Below, piece after piece: positions 37,650 to 49,247 of a stretch of DNA of 64,000 nucleotides. Made by a program: the position numbers and the translations under genes. The stretch is from an uncultured Flavobacteriaceae bacterium (GTDB taxonomy: Bacteria > Bacteroidota > Bacteroidia > Flavobacteriales > Flavobacteriaceae), in NCBI GenBank assembly GCA_905182295.1, contig CAJJAZ010000005.1, positions 124,001 to 188,000 of the forward strand, given 5' to 3'. The notes beneath the pieces were generated by a model, which did no database searches, was not told where the DNA came from, and saw nothing but the letters and a program-made list of their open reading frames with translations. Numbering within the stretch: the first letter of the stretch is position 1; each line of letters begins with the position of its first letter.

Positions 37650-39512
37650 TTAGCGCTGGTTTTTTTTCGCTTCTGCTTGCTCCATAATTTCTCTCATTTT
37701 AGCCTGAAACTTCCCTTCTTTCTTTGGCTTTTCCTTATTGGCTTGAATGCGGGCGTGAATTTTGTCATCGTCTAGAATAAAATTCTTAATGGCCAACATG
37801 ATGAATATGGTAATTAGATTTGATACAAAATAGTACAAACTCAGACCAGAGGCATAGCTATTAAAGAATATAAGCATCATCACTGGTGATAAATAAATGA
37901 TAAACTTCATATTAGGCATTCCTGGTTGTGTGGGCATATTTTGCCCTGTCGTCATCATCATGTAAAAGAATATTGCCACAGAAGCAAGTATGGGGAATAA
38001 GCTTACATGGTCTCCATAGAAGGGAATATAAAATGGCAATTCTAAAATTGTGTCATAAGAAGACAAATCGTCTGCCCACAAGAAAGATTTCTGTCTCAAA
38101 GCAAATGAGGTAGGAAAAAACATAAAAAGGGCATAGAAAATAGGCATTTGTACTAAAGCAGGTACACAACCACTCATGGGGTTTACGCCAGCTTTATTGT
38201 AAATTTTCATAGTCTCCTGCTGCTTTTTCATGGCATTGTCTTTGAACTTATCATTTATTTCAGTGATTTCTGGTTTTAACACCTTCATCTTCGCCTGAGA
38301 TAAATAAGACTTATAAGTCACTGGAGACATGAGCAAACGCACCAAAATAGTCATGACAATAATGGCAATCCCGTAAGGTAAATAGCCACTTAAAAAGGTA
38401 TAGGTTGGCGTAAACACGTAGCGGTTAATCCATCCGAAGATCCCCCAACCAAAAGGAATAGAATCTTCTAAGCCGAGTGTAGGGAATTTTGACAACTCTT
38501 TTACATCAGTAGGGCCCAAATAGACATTCATATCATAGTCCAACACCCCACCAACTAATTGTAAGGGTGCTTTGGTCTCATATATTTTAGTGAAACCTAT
38601 TGTTTTCGATTCTTCCTTAATAAGGTTGGTGCTGATAAAACTAGCCGTCTCCAAAGCAGGAGAAAAGACCATGATAGTACTAAAGAAATGCTGTCTGTAA
38701 GACACCCATTCTACCGCTTGCTCTGTAGCCTCGTCATCTGAACTATCAGAAAGCTTGTCTAGTTTATCTTCTTCAAATTTATAGTTCAACCGGGTGTATC
38801 TGTTCTCGTATTGAACACTCTTTGAGTGTCTTATAGTCTTTAAATCCCACTGTAATTGGGGGTTTTGGGTAGGATTAAAAAAGCCTGAAAGACCTACAGA
38901 TTTGATTTTAAAATCTAGCATATATCCCGCTTCAGGAAGGCTATATTCAAATAAAAGGTATTCAGAATCAGACACTTTTGCTTTTAAAGTCAATAGCGAA
39001 ATATTATTATTAGTAGACTTTGAAGGTTCAAAATACAAGTCTTTGGTCTGAATAATTCTATTGTCTTGGGTGGTAAAACTAATATTAAATGAAGTGTTAC
39101 CGTCCTTGATCAAGTAAACGGGGACAGCGTCGTAGGTATTGTATTTCTTATTTTGAGCTAAGACCAACTGCCCTCCTTTATGAGACACTTCTACGCGTAA
39201 AACATCGTTCTCCAATAAAGTGTTTCCAGGTACGATTGGCGTAAAAGAAAAAGCCCCCATACTAGATTTATAAGCGGCCACCGCTGTACTGTCTGAAGGA
39301 TTAATATCTTGAATGGCATGAGCTGCTTGGGTATAATCAGCCTCTTGTGTAGTGGCTGAATTTCCTTGAATAGCAGCAGCTTCTCTCTCTGCTTGTTGTT
39401 TTGCTGCAAGCTCCTCAGGGGTAGGCTGATTGATGTAAAACATGTAAATTAGTATTACAAAAATAAGTCCAAAACCAATTAGGGAATTTACGTCTAACTT
39501 CTTCTCTTCCAT
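37650..39512 (-). CDS. yidC: Membrane protein insertase YidC
   Basis: N-terminal TM and large periplasmic domain; 'YGIAIIVMTILVRLLMSPVTYKSYLSQAKMK', 'GVNPMSGCVPALVQMPIFYALF'. Confidence 0.96.
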   Translation of the reverse strand: MEEKKLDVNSLIGFGLIFVILIYMFYINQPTPEELAAKQQAEREAAAIQGNSATTQEADYTQAAHAIQDINPSDSTAVAAYKSSMGAFSFTPIVPGNTLLENDVLRVEVSHKGGQLVLAQNKKYNTYDAVPVYLIKDGNTSFNISFTTQDNRIIQTKDLYFEPSKSTNNNISLLTLKAKVSDSEYLLFEYSLPEAGYMLDFKIKSVGLSGFFNPTQNPQLQWDLKTIRHSKSVQYENRYTRLNYKFEEDKLDKLSDSSDDEATEQAVEWVSYRQHFFSTIMVFSPALETASFISTNLIKEESKTIGFTKIYETKAPLQLVGGVLDYDMNVYLGPTDVKELSKFPTLGLEDSIPFGWGIFGWINRYVFTPTYTFLSGYLPYGIAIIVMTILVRLLMSPVTYKSYLSQAKMKVLKPEITEINDKFKDNAMKKQQETMKIYNKAGVNPMSGCVPALVQMPIFYALFMFFPTSFALRQKSFLWADDLSSYDTILELPFYIPFYGDHVSLFPILASVAIFFYMMMTTGQNMPTQPGMPNMKFIIYLSPVMMLIFFNSYASGLSLYYFVSNLITIFIMLAIKNFILDDDKIHARIQANKEKPKKEGKFQAKMREIMEQAEAKKNQR

Positions 39513-39580
39513 AAATATGTTATATGTCTTGTCTGTTTAAAAGACAGGGGGTAAAATTACTATTATTTTTTTATCATCAA

Positions 39581-41257
<1,677 letters not shown>

Positions 41258-41491
41258 TTATTTCGGAAATTCTTTGCGAATCCTGCGAATCATATCTTCT
41301 AAACCATTTTCTTTAATTTCCATAGTCGCTGCAAGCAGTGCGCCAAGCTTTCCTTTAGGAAATCCCTTTCGCCTAAACCAGACCAAATAGTATTCTGGCA
41401 GCTCTGTGAGATAATGGCCTTGATACTTCCCAAAGGGCATTATATAGTGGGCTAATTCCAGTAAAGCTTCTTTTTGTAGGTCTTGAGGCAT
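41258..41491 (-). CDS. DUF3820 family protein
   Basis: 'IMPFGKYQGHYLTELPEYYLVWFRRKGFPKGKLG'. Confidence 0.85.
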   Translation of the reverse strand: MPQDLQKEALLELAHYIMPFGKYQGHYLTELPEYYLVWFRRKGFPKGKLGALLAATMEIKENGLEDMIRRIRKEFPK

Positions 41492-41540
41492 GGTGTAAAT
41501 AAAATGATTTATATTTAACTAACCAACTAAAAACAACTCC

Positions 41541-42419
41541 ATGAAGAGAAGGAAATTTTTAAATACTGCGGCTTTATCTGCCGCTACATTAGCCGCTTTT
41601 CCGCTTCGTGGAAAAGAAATAGCCCCATCAAACAAAACAACACCACTGAAAAACAACATTAACCACGCTGTCTGTCATTGGTGTTATTCAGATATTGCGC
41701 TTGAAGATTTTCTAATTGCCATAAAAAGAATAGGTATTACAGGGGTAGATCTTATGGGACCCAAGGAATGGCCGCTACTTAAAAAACACGGCATTCATAG
41801 CAGTATGTGTAATGGTGCGGAAATCTCGCTTACCAAAGGCTGGAATGAGCCTCAATACCACGAACAACTTATTAAAAATTACAAAGAGATGATCCCTTTG
41901 GTTCAGGCCGCTGGCTACACCAACCTCATCTGCTTTAGTGGCAACAGGGAGGGTAAATCTGACCCTGAAGGACTGGCCAACTGCATTGCTGGTCTAAAAC
42001 AAATTATGCCTCTGGCAGAAGCCCATGGCGTGGTTGTACAAATGGAACTCTTTAACCAACAAAACCATCCAGATTATATGTGTGACAGTACTGCCTGGGG
42101 GGTAGCACTTTGCAAAGGTTTAGGCTCTGATCATTTTAAATTACTCTATGACATTTACCACATGCAAGTACAGGAGGGCGACATTATAAAAACCATTAGA
42201 GACCACCACCAATACTTGGGCCATTACCACACGGCTGGCGTTCCTGGTAGAAATGAAATAGATGAACGCCAAGAATTGTATTATCCTGCTATTATGAAGG
42301 CTATTCTAGCTACGGGATACAAGGGATATGTAGCACAAGAGTTTATTCCTAAAGACACCGACAAGCTCGCTTCCCTGAAAAAAGCCATTGAAATTTGTGA
42401 TGTATCTTTAAATACTTAA
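41541..42419 (+). CDS. Hydroxypyruvate isomerase-like TIM-barrel protein with Tat-type signal
   Basis: 'MKRRKFLNTAALSAATLAAFPL' twin-Arg leader; 'LLYDIYHMQVQEGDIIKTI', 'HYHTAGVPGRNEID'. Confidence 0.85.
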   Translation: MKRRKFLNTAALSAATLAAFPLRGKEIAPSNKTTPLKNNINHAVCHWCYSDIALEDFLIAIKRIGITGVDLMGPKEWPLLKKHGIHSSMCNGAEISLTKGWNEPQYHEQLIKNYKEMIPLVQAAGYTNLICFSGNREGKSDPEGLANCIAGLKQIMPLAEAHGVVVQMELFNQQNHPDYMCDSTAWGVALCKGLGSDHFKLLYDIYHMQVQEGDIIKTIRDHHQYLGHYHTAGVPGRNEIDERQELYYPAIMKAILATGYKGYVAQEFIPKDTDKLASLKKAIEICDVSLNT

Positions 42420-42441
42420 GTGCGGTTTTCCTAACAAAAGC

Positions 42442-43929
42442 CTACTCTACCAGCTTGACATCCATTTGCTCATAGGTCATGATAAAAGAGGCTTGGTTGT
42501 AAAAACTACTAGATTTGTTCGTTTCTAAAGAAAAAAGTGGGCTGTACTGAAAAACATGATCCACATACCAGGTGGGTCCCATTTGTGCTTGGGCCGTAAG
42601 AATTCCATTGGGGTGAGCCATTTTTAACACCAAATCCATAGTAAGGTCAAACCCCCTGACCGTAAGTGGGTCTGGAAAAGAACCAAACTTTCGCTCGTAA
42701 GCCCTTGTAAAAGGTGTCTCACGGGTGTTTTTATAAAATGTTGGGAAGGTGAAATGAAGGGCAGATAAGTGCTGGTTGTCTATCACGTCATTTTCAAAAG
42801 CCTTGTTACTATTGGTGGTAAACATCTTAATTTTTACCTTCTCTGTAATATTGGCATTTAAAATAGAACTCACACTAGAAACCAATTTTAAATTTTGTGA
42901 CTCCACAAACACCCAATTGGGAATTACCGAGTCTAGTTCCGTAGCAAAAGTATCTATTTCTACAGAAATATTATTGATCAGTTCAACTTCAAAAGCCCTT
43001 GGAAATATATTTTTTATAGCAGAAACTGCTGTGGCATTTTCAGCGTCTGCAATGAGCAATACTTTTTCACCCCCGTAGGTTTTCTGGGCAAAAGAGAGTA
43101 GTTTTTCTCTGAGCACACTTTCTTTAGGTACAGGATAAAATGCCTTTTCATAGTCAAAAGGACCCGAAGAAACTACAGGCAAGACTGCAGGAATATTGTA
43201 CTCCCTCGCATAATTTAGGAGCACTGATTGGTTCGAAGGCAATAAGGGACCTATAATAGCATCTGGTGGGCCTAAGGAATCTTTATGCAATTTATTAAAT
43301 AACACCGTCGCGTCTAACTGAGTATCTATTGGTCTTGGAGTTACAAATATTCCAAGGCTTTGTAATGAATCTATAGCCATTAAAGCCCCTGTATAAAAAC
43401 CGAGACTCAATTTCATGTCTCGTCTTGCTTCTATGGTTTTTTGACCCACTAATGAATCTTGATAATTCATTTTATCTATCCTAAAAGGAAGGGCAAACAA
43501 GAGCTCCATCTCAAAGGGAGGCAGCAAACTATCTATAAAAGGAATTTGATCATAGGCCTTAATAGCAGGATAAGGATCAGTGTCTACATGAATACTGTCT
43601 TGAGAAGCTGCTTGGAAGAAAGGATCTATGACCCTCGATGAAAAAGTAGGGACAGCTTCATTTAATGCCGCATGACTCCTTTGCACTCCTTTTTTAGGGA
43701 GCAGTAATTCAATCCCTATGGGCAATTCCATAGAAGTCTCAGACAAATGAGGATTTAGTTTCCAAAGAGAATCCAAAGAAATTCCAAAATACTGCGCCAT
43801 TTTCCACCTGCTGTCCCCAGTTTTAACCCTGTATGAGAAAAATTCAGGCGCAGCATCTTGTGTCTGTGCAAATCCAAAGGACACACAAAACAACAATACC
43901 ACAAAAAACAACCGCTTTAGTCTATTCAT
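42442..43929 (-). CDS. LysM domain plus type 1 periplasmic-binding (ABC substrate-binding-like) fusion protein
   Basis: Signal peptide, 'YRVKTGDSRWKMAQYFGISLDSLWKLNPHL' LysM, then 'LSLGFYTGALMAIDSL' and 'DAIIGPLLPSNQSVLLNYAREYNIPAVLPVVS'. Confidence 0.8.
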   Translation of the reverse strand: MNRLKRLFFVVLLFCVSFGFAQTQDAAPEFFSYRVKTGDSRWKMAQYFGISLDSLWKLNPHLSETSMELPIGIELLLPKKGVQRSHAALNEAVPTFSSRVIDPFFQAASQDSIHVDTDPYPAIKAYDQIPFIDSLLPPFEMELLFALPFRIDKMNYQDSLVGQKTIEARRDMKLSLGFYTGALMAIDSLQSLGIFVTPRPIDTQLDATVLFNKLHKDSLGPPDAIIGPLLPSNQSVLLNYAREYNIPAVLPVVSSGPFDYEKAFYPVPKESVLREKLLSFAQKTYGGEKVLLIADAENATAVSAIKNIFPRAFEVELINNISVEIDTFATELDSVIPNWVFVESQNLKLVSSVSSILNANITEKVKIKMFTTNSNKAFENDVIDNQHLSALHFTFPTFYKNTRETPFTRAYERKFGSFPDPLTVRGFDLTMDLVLKMAHPNGILTAQAQMGPTWYVDHVFQYSPLFSLETNKSSSFYNQASFIMTYEQMDVKLVE

Positions 43930-43930
43930 T

Positions 43931-45463
43931 TTATTCCCACTCAATAGTAGCTGGTGGCTTAGAACTAATGTCATACACGACTCTATTCACCCCTTTTACT
44001 TTATTAATAATATCGTTCGATATCTTTTGCAATAATTCATAAGGAAGGTTTACCCAGTCTGCCGTCATACCGTCAGTACTCTCCACAGCTCTCAGCGCCA
44101 CACACTTTTCATAGGTGCGTTCGTCTCCCATTACCCCTACACTCTGAACAGGAAGGAGTATAGCACCGGCTTGCCACACCTTGTCATACCAACCTGATTG
44201 TTTTAATGCGTTAATAAAAACAGCGTCTACTTCTTGAAGGATGGCTACCTTTTCTGCTGTAATATCTCCCAAGATACGAATGGCCAATCCAGGACCTGGG
44301 AAAGGGTGTCTTCCCAATAAAATTGGATCAATTCCCAGACTCGCTCCTACCCTTCTCACCTCATCTTTAAACAACATTCTAAGCGGTTCTACCACTTTTA
44401 ATTTCATATAATCTGGTAAACCACCTACGTTGTGGTGGCTCTTAATTGTAGCAGAAGGTCCTCCTGTGGCAGAGACAGACTCTATCACATCTGGATAAAT
44501 GGTTCCCTGAGCCAACCAGGTAGCGTCTTTTACTTCGTGAGATTCAGCATCAAAAACGTCTATAAAAGCACTTCCAATAGCCTTACGCTTCTTTTCAGGG
44601 TCAGATTCTCCTTTAAGTGCGTTCAAGAAGCGTGCCGAGGCGTCTACCCCTTTCACATTCAATCCCATGCCTTGGTATTGATCCAACACTTCGCTAAACT
44701 CATTTTTTCTTAGCAAACCGTTGTTTACAAAAATACAGTGTAGGTTAGCACCTATGGCTTTGTGGAGTAAGACCGCAGCAACAGTAGAGTCTACCCCTCC
44801 TGAAAGGCCAAGAATTACTTTATCCGTCCCAATTTGCGTCTTTAATTTTGACACTGTTTCTTCTACAAAGGCGTCTGGTGTCCAATCTTGAGCCACTCCA
44901 GCAATTTTAACTAAGAAGTTTTCTAAGAGTTTTTTCCCATCGGTAGAATGGTATACTTCTGGATGAAACTGAATGGCATAGGTGTCTTCGCCTTCTATCT
45001 TATAAGCAGCATTTTTAACATCATGCGTACTAGCTAATAAAGTGCCTCCCGTAGGCAATGTTTTAATCGTATCTGAATGGCTCATCCATACTTGACTCCC
45101 TTCAGAAATACCGGCTAAAAATAATTCTCCAGAAGCCACAAAAGACAAATTAGCCCTTCCGTATTCCCTAGTGTTAGACGGTGCCACTTCTCCCCCTTTA
45201 AAATGGGCCAAATATTGGGCGCCATAACAAACACCCAAAAGCGGTAGCTTACCTTTAATAGCCTCTAAATCAGGATGTGGTGCGTCTTCCCCTCTCACTG
45301 AATACGGAGATCCAGAAAGGATCACAGCCTTAAAACCACTCAGGTCTTTTGGCAGCTTATTAAACGGTTTAATTTCAGAGTAAATATTTAATTCTCTAAC
45401 CCTTCTTGCAATAAGTTGGGTATACTGAGAACCGAAATCTAGGATGAGAACTTTATTTTGCAT
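43931..45463 (-). CDS. guaA: GMP synthase (glutamine-hydrolysing)
   Basis: '[20 protein letters not shown]', '[13 protein letters not shown]', '[15 protein letters not shown]', C-terminal 'KPPATIEWE'. Confidence 0.97.
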   Translation of the reverse strand: MQNKVLILDFGSQYTQLIARRVRELNIYSEIKPFNKLPKDLSGFKAVILSGSPYSVRGEDAPHPDLEAIKGKLPLLGVCYGAQYLAHFKGGEVAPSNTREYGRANLSFVASGELFLAGISEGSQVWMSHSDTIKTLPTGGTLLASTHDVKNAAYKIEGEDTYAIQFHPEVYHSTDGKKLLENFLVKIAGVAQDWTPDAFVEETVSKLKTQIGTDKVILGLSGGVDSTVAAVLLHKAIGANLHCIFVNNGLLRKNEFSEVLDQYQGMGLNVKGVDASARFLNALKGESDPEKKRKAIGSAFIDVFDAESHEVKDATWLAQGTIYPDVIESVSATGGPSATIKSHHNVGGLPDYMKLKVVEPLRMLFKDEVRRVGASLGIDPILLGRHPFPGPGLAIRILGDITAEKVAILQEVDAVFINALKQSGWYDKVWQAGAILLPVQSVGVMGDERTYEKCVALRAVESTDGMTADWVNLPYELLQKISNDIINKVKGVNRVVYDISSKPPATIEWE

Positions 45464-45530
45464 GGGCAAAAATAATAATTTGATTTTTAGGGTCGCCCAC
45501 TTTTTAGTATATTTAATAGAAATTTAGGTT

Positions 45531-46088
45531 TTGAAAAATAGTTTTAGTCATCCTGATCATTTTATCGCATTTGTTCATTCCATTTTTGAGCTCAGAAATA
45601 GCGATAAAAACCATTGGTTAAAAAAAGGTGTGTTTGCCACTACCAGTGTAACAGGAATTCCTTCTGCAAGAATGGTCGTTGTTAGGGGGGTTAACAAAAA
45701 GCTAGCGATAGAGATCCACACAGATTCCAGAAGCAATAAAGTGTTGGATCTCCAAATGAACGAACGTGCAGAAATTTTATTTTATGACCCACTCACTGAA
45801 ATACAACTCAAATGTTTTGGTGAGGCAAAGATGATTCATTCAGGGCCTTTGGCCGATGCCGCTTGGGAGAAAATTCCTGAATCCTCTAAAAAACAATACA
45901 CCACCCTACTAGCACCTGGCACTGTGATAGAAAATACAACAGTAGTGGAATACAAATCACATAGACATTTTTGCATCATCACCTTAGAAACACAAGGCAT
46001 AGAATACCTTAAACTGGGAGACCCACACCAAAGAATCAAGTGGTCTTTAAAAGATGGCGAAGGGATATTGGAAAATTTAGTGCCTTAA
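45531..46088 (+). CDS. Pyridoxamine 5'-phosphate oxidase family (flavin-binding split barrel) protein, TTG start
   Basis: 'FATTSVTGIPSARMVVVRGVNKKLAIEIHTDSRSNKVLDLQMNERAEILFYDP'. Confidence 0.75.
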   Translation: MKNSFSHPDHFIAFVHSIFELRNSDKNHWLKKGVFATTSVTGIPSARMVVVRGVNKKLAIEIHTDSRSNKVLDLQMNERAEILFYDPLTEIQLKCFGEAKMIHSGPLADAAWEKIPESSKKQYTTLLAPGTVIENTTVVEYKSHRHFCIITLETQGIEYLKLGDPHQRIKWSLKDGEGILENLVP

Positions 46089-46135
46089 TTTTACCTATCC
46101 AATTCGCATGCCAATCTCCAAAACCACACCTAAAG

Positions 46136-47506
46136 CTACTTCATGGTATCTAAAATATCTGTAATATCCTTTAAGGTCGTATCTGGATTAATAAAACAAA
46201 AACGCGCCACCGTTTCCATAGTTCCTTGATGCTGGAACTTTGTAGGTGTTACTAATGCGAATTTTTTCTCCAGATTTTGATAGGTCCATTCTCTGTAGTC
46301 TTCAGGCGTCCATCCTTTCCTTCTAAATAAGACACAGGACAGGTTTTCCGGAATAACCATTTCAACGTGAGGGGCTTCACTAATTTTTTGAGCCGCTTGT
46401 TTGGCCAGTAAAATACCTTGCTCTACTGCCCATTCGTATTTTGCAGTACCGTGCATGGCTAAAGAGAACCACAAAGGCAAGCCTCTCACCCTTCTTGTCA
46501 ATTGTATTTGATAATCCGAAGGATTAAAACCTGCTGCTCCCTCATCTTTAAATATATCTAAATAAGAGCCCTCTTGGCTGTGCGCCGCTCTGGCCAATTC
46601 AGGCTTTTTATATATAATAGCCCCGCAATCATATGGAGAAAACAACCATTTATGAGGATCTATGGTAATACTGTCTGCACGCTCAATACCTACAAACAAG
46701 TCCCTTACTGAAGGCGCCGCCAAAGCGCCGCCGCCGTAAGCTGCGTCCACATGAAACCAAAGTTTATGGCTTTCACAATAAGTGGCCACTCCAGCTAAAT
46801 CATCTATAATACCTGCATTGGTTGTTCCCCCGGTAGCCACAACAGCAAAAACGCGCTCTTGGGTATCTGGGGTTAATTGGGATACTGCTTTTTCTATATC
46901 TGCAGCAGTCATAGCTGTTTCTGTAGGAACCAAAAGCACTTCTGCATCTATGACCTTAGCCATAGATTTAACAGAGGAGTGTGCCCCACTAGAGGTCACC
47001 ATAATACCTTTTTTGTTTAGATTCTTAGGGTCTCTTCTCCAGTGTTCTCTTGCGGTAACCATAGCAGATAAATTAGCTGCAGTTCCCCCACTGGTGAATA
47101 CACCAAAAGCTCCATTAGGAAGCCCCGTAAGAGATACCAGCCATTCCATAGCCTCATTCTCACAGTAAATACCACCAGCACCCTCCATCCAATAGGCACC
47201 GTGAATACTAGAAGCCGCAGTCACCAAATCAAAAAGAATGGATGCTCTAGTGGGCGCTGCAGGAACAAATGCCAAATGCCTAGGATGGTCTATAGGAATA
47301 GTTGCTTTCACCAAAACATCTTTAAAAAGCGCAAAAGCTTTCTCTCCACCAATACCTTTCTCATTAATAGTCTCTCCAACCAAAGCCCTCAGATCCTCCT
47401 CCTTCATAGGCTTGCCTAATTCTGGATTGGTTTTAGTTATTCTTCCCAAGACATACTTCATAATGTCCAAGGTCATATCTACTACATTAATATCAATATT
47501 ATGCAT
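46136..47506 (-). CDS. PLP-dependent group II decarboxylase
   Basis: 'GVFTSGGTAANLSAMVTAREHW', 'FHVDAAYGGGALA', 'DSITIDPHKWLFSPYDCGAIIYK'. Confidence 0.9.
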   Translation of the reverse strand: MHNIDINVVDMTLDIMKYVLGRITKTNPELGKPMKEEDLRALVGETINEKGIGGEKAFALFKDVLVKATIPIDHPRHLAFVPAAPTRASILFDLVTAASSIHGAYWMEGAGGIYCENEAMEWLVSLTGLPNGAFGVFTSGGTAANLSAMVTAREHWRRDPKNLNKKGIMVTSSGAHSSVKSMAKVIDAEVLLVPTETAMTAADIEKAVSQLTPDTQERVFAVVATGGTTNAGIIDDLAGVATYCESHKLWFHVDAAYGGGALAAPSVRDLFVGIERADSITIDPHKWLFSPYDCGAIIYKKPELARAAHSQEGSYLDIFKDEGAAGFNPSDYQIQLTRRVRGLPLWFSLAMHGTAKYEWAVEQGILLAKQAAQKISEAPHVEMVIPENLSCVLFRRKGWTPEDYREWTYQNLEKKFALVTPTKFQHQGTMETVARFCFINPDTTLKDITDILDTMK

Positions 47507-47524
47507 GCTTTTAGTTGAATTTAG

Positions 47525-49126
47525 TTATAAACTAATGATAGAGAAACCATTTTTCAAAGGGTCTAACTCTTTTTGAAGGGTATGGAGCAGTGAAGACCCG
47601 TATTGTACATAGAACTCTGAAAAGTTGGCGCTTCTTTCCTGTAATGATTGCCCAGGAAATAATGACTCGTGCAACTGAGACAAACGGGCTACCTGATCTT
47701 TCAATTTTCTTTTTTGGGCGAGAAGCAGTCTTTTTTCAAGCGTATTAATTCCTTTCATTTGCTTCACTTCCTGTGCTTGAACAGCCCCTAAAAAAGAGGC
47801 ATCTGTCTCTTTAGCAAGCTGTTGTAGTGAAAGAAATTGTTGGTGAAGTTGTTCTCTAAAAGCACTTAAGTCTAGCTCTATATTAGATATTGCCCTAATC
47901 TTCTTATTGATTAAGGGATCTCTTTTAAGAAAAAGGTCTTCTGTAGTAAGTCCCATTTTATGCCATTTATCTGCCTGCTTTTTAGACATTAACAAGGCTG
48001 AATTCCTAAGCATTAATACCGGGAACAAAACGCCATGACTGTCAAAATAGTCCTTGAGTTCCAGCCAATAAGCCAATTCCCCACCGCCGCCAGTATAAGC
48101 TATATTTGGAAGTATAAGCTCTTGATAAAGTGGCCTTGCAATAACATTAGGGGAGAAATTCTCAGGATTTGAAGCTATATGGGCTTCCATCTCAAAGGCA
48201 GTAAAAAATTTCTTGGTATTCAGCACTTCAAAACCACCATCAACAGCTACAATGCGCTCCCTTAAACCGTCTTCCATATAAAAATAGTTAATAGGTCTTG
48301 GGTTTACCTGAACATGATACCCAGCCTTCAATAAGGACTGAGTTGTTTCAGACACTTTATTAAAAGCCAACTGTTCAAAAAGGTCCTTTTCAATATGGGG
48401 AATAAGCATTTTTTTTAATGCAGGGTGGTCTCCGTCTATAACAACCAAACCTTTCGCTCCAAATAATGTATGGGCAAAGTATCTGGTGGCTTTCGCCAAA
48501 GTGGGTTGTTTTACGTAAGAAGCCTCAAAGAGTTCTACTAAGTATTGCGCATTCTTATGTGTTCCTAATAAAGCTTCTAAAACAGGTAAAATAGCCTCCA
48601 AGCCTTTAGTACCATAACGCCCTACAGGACCTGAAATTTTGCACTCAGGGGTCCATTGCAGCTTAACACCTTTAACTTTGAAAAAATTAATTTCTTCAAA
48701 ATCATGGTCTTCAGTAGCCATCCAATACACAGGAACAACAGCGCCCAATGTCTTTTGATCGGAGAGTGTTTCTGCTAAATTAATCACCGAAATAATTTTG
48801 TACAAAAAATAAAGGGGACCACTGAATAGGCTTAACTGATGGCCAGTGACTACTGTAGTTGTTTTTGCATCTCCCAGTAATTCAATTTGCTTTTCTACGG
48901 CTTGCATTTCTGACAAACCCTGGTATTGTTCCCTTAAAACATCTTGCAAAACCTTTCGCTGCGCTAATGAAAAAGAGGCTTTCTTTAAAGCCCTTTGAGC
49001 ATTTAAGCCCGCTACATCTGGTGAATTTCCATAGAAGGGTTTGAGTCCTGCAACCTGAGATACATAGTCTTCCATTAGACTAGAAAAAACACCCGTTTTA
49101 TTAAAAGGCAAACAGCCAATCTCCAT
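47525..49126 (-). CDS. bshC: Bacillithiol biosynthesis cysteine-adding enzyme BshC
   Basis: 'TTVVTGHQLSLFSGPLYFLYKIISVINLAE', 'VYWMATEDHDFEEINFF', 'YTGGGGELAYWLELK'. Confidence 0.93.
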   Translation of the reverse strand: MEIGCLPFNKTGVFSSLMEDYVSQVAGLKPFYGNSPDVAGLNAQRALKKASFSLAQRKVLQDVLREQYQGLSEMQAVEKQIELLGDAKTTTVVTGHQLSLFSGPLYFLYKIISVINLAETLSDQKTLGAVVPVYWMATEDHDFEEINFFKVKGVKLQWTPECKISGPVGRYGTKGLEAILPVLEALLGTHKNAQYLVELFEASYVKQPTLAKATRYFAHTLFGAKGLVVIDGDHPALKKMLIPHIEKDLFEQLAFNKVSETTQSLLKAGYHVQVNPRPINYFYMEDGLRERIVAVDGGFEVLNTKKFFTAFEMEAHIASNPENFSPNVIARPLYQELILPNIAYTGGGGELAYWLELKDYFDSHGVLFPVLMLRNSALLMSKKQADKWHKMGLTTEDLFLKRDPLINKKIRAISNIELDLSAFREQLHQQFLSLQQLAKETDASFLGAVQAQEVKQMKGINTLEKRLLLAQKRKLKDQVARLSQLHESLFPGQSLQERSANFSEFYVQYGSSLLHTLQKELDPLKNGFSIISL

Positions 49127-49247
49127 AAAGCAATAATTAATAGGGTAAAGATAAAACACTCCCATGAACTATCTGTAAAATTCATAAAAGATGTACAACA
49201 GCCTGTAAATATTGTGTAGATTTGAAAAGCTTAAATCAAAAAACCTG

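Noticed and set aside
39513-39580. tgtct/agaca hairpin between yidC and pyrG
   Set aside because: Only a 5-bp stem with no adjacent T-tract on the minus strand; too weak to call a terminator.
46782-47576. + strand ORFs antisense to the PLP decarboxylase
   Set aside because: Antisense shadows of a clear decarboxylase gene.
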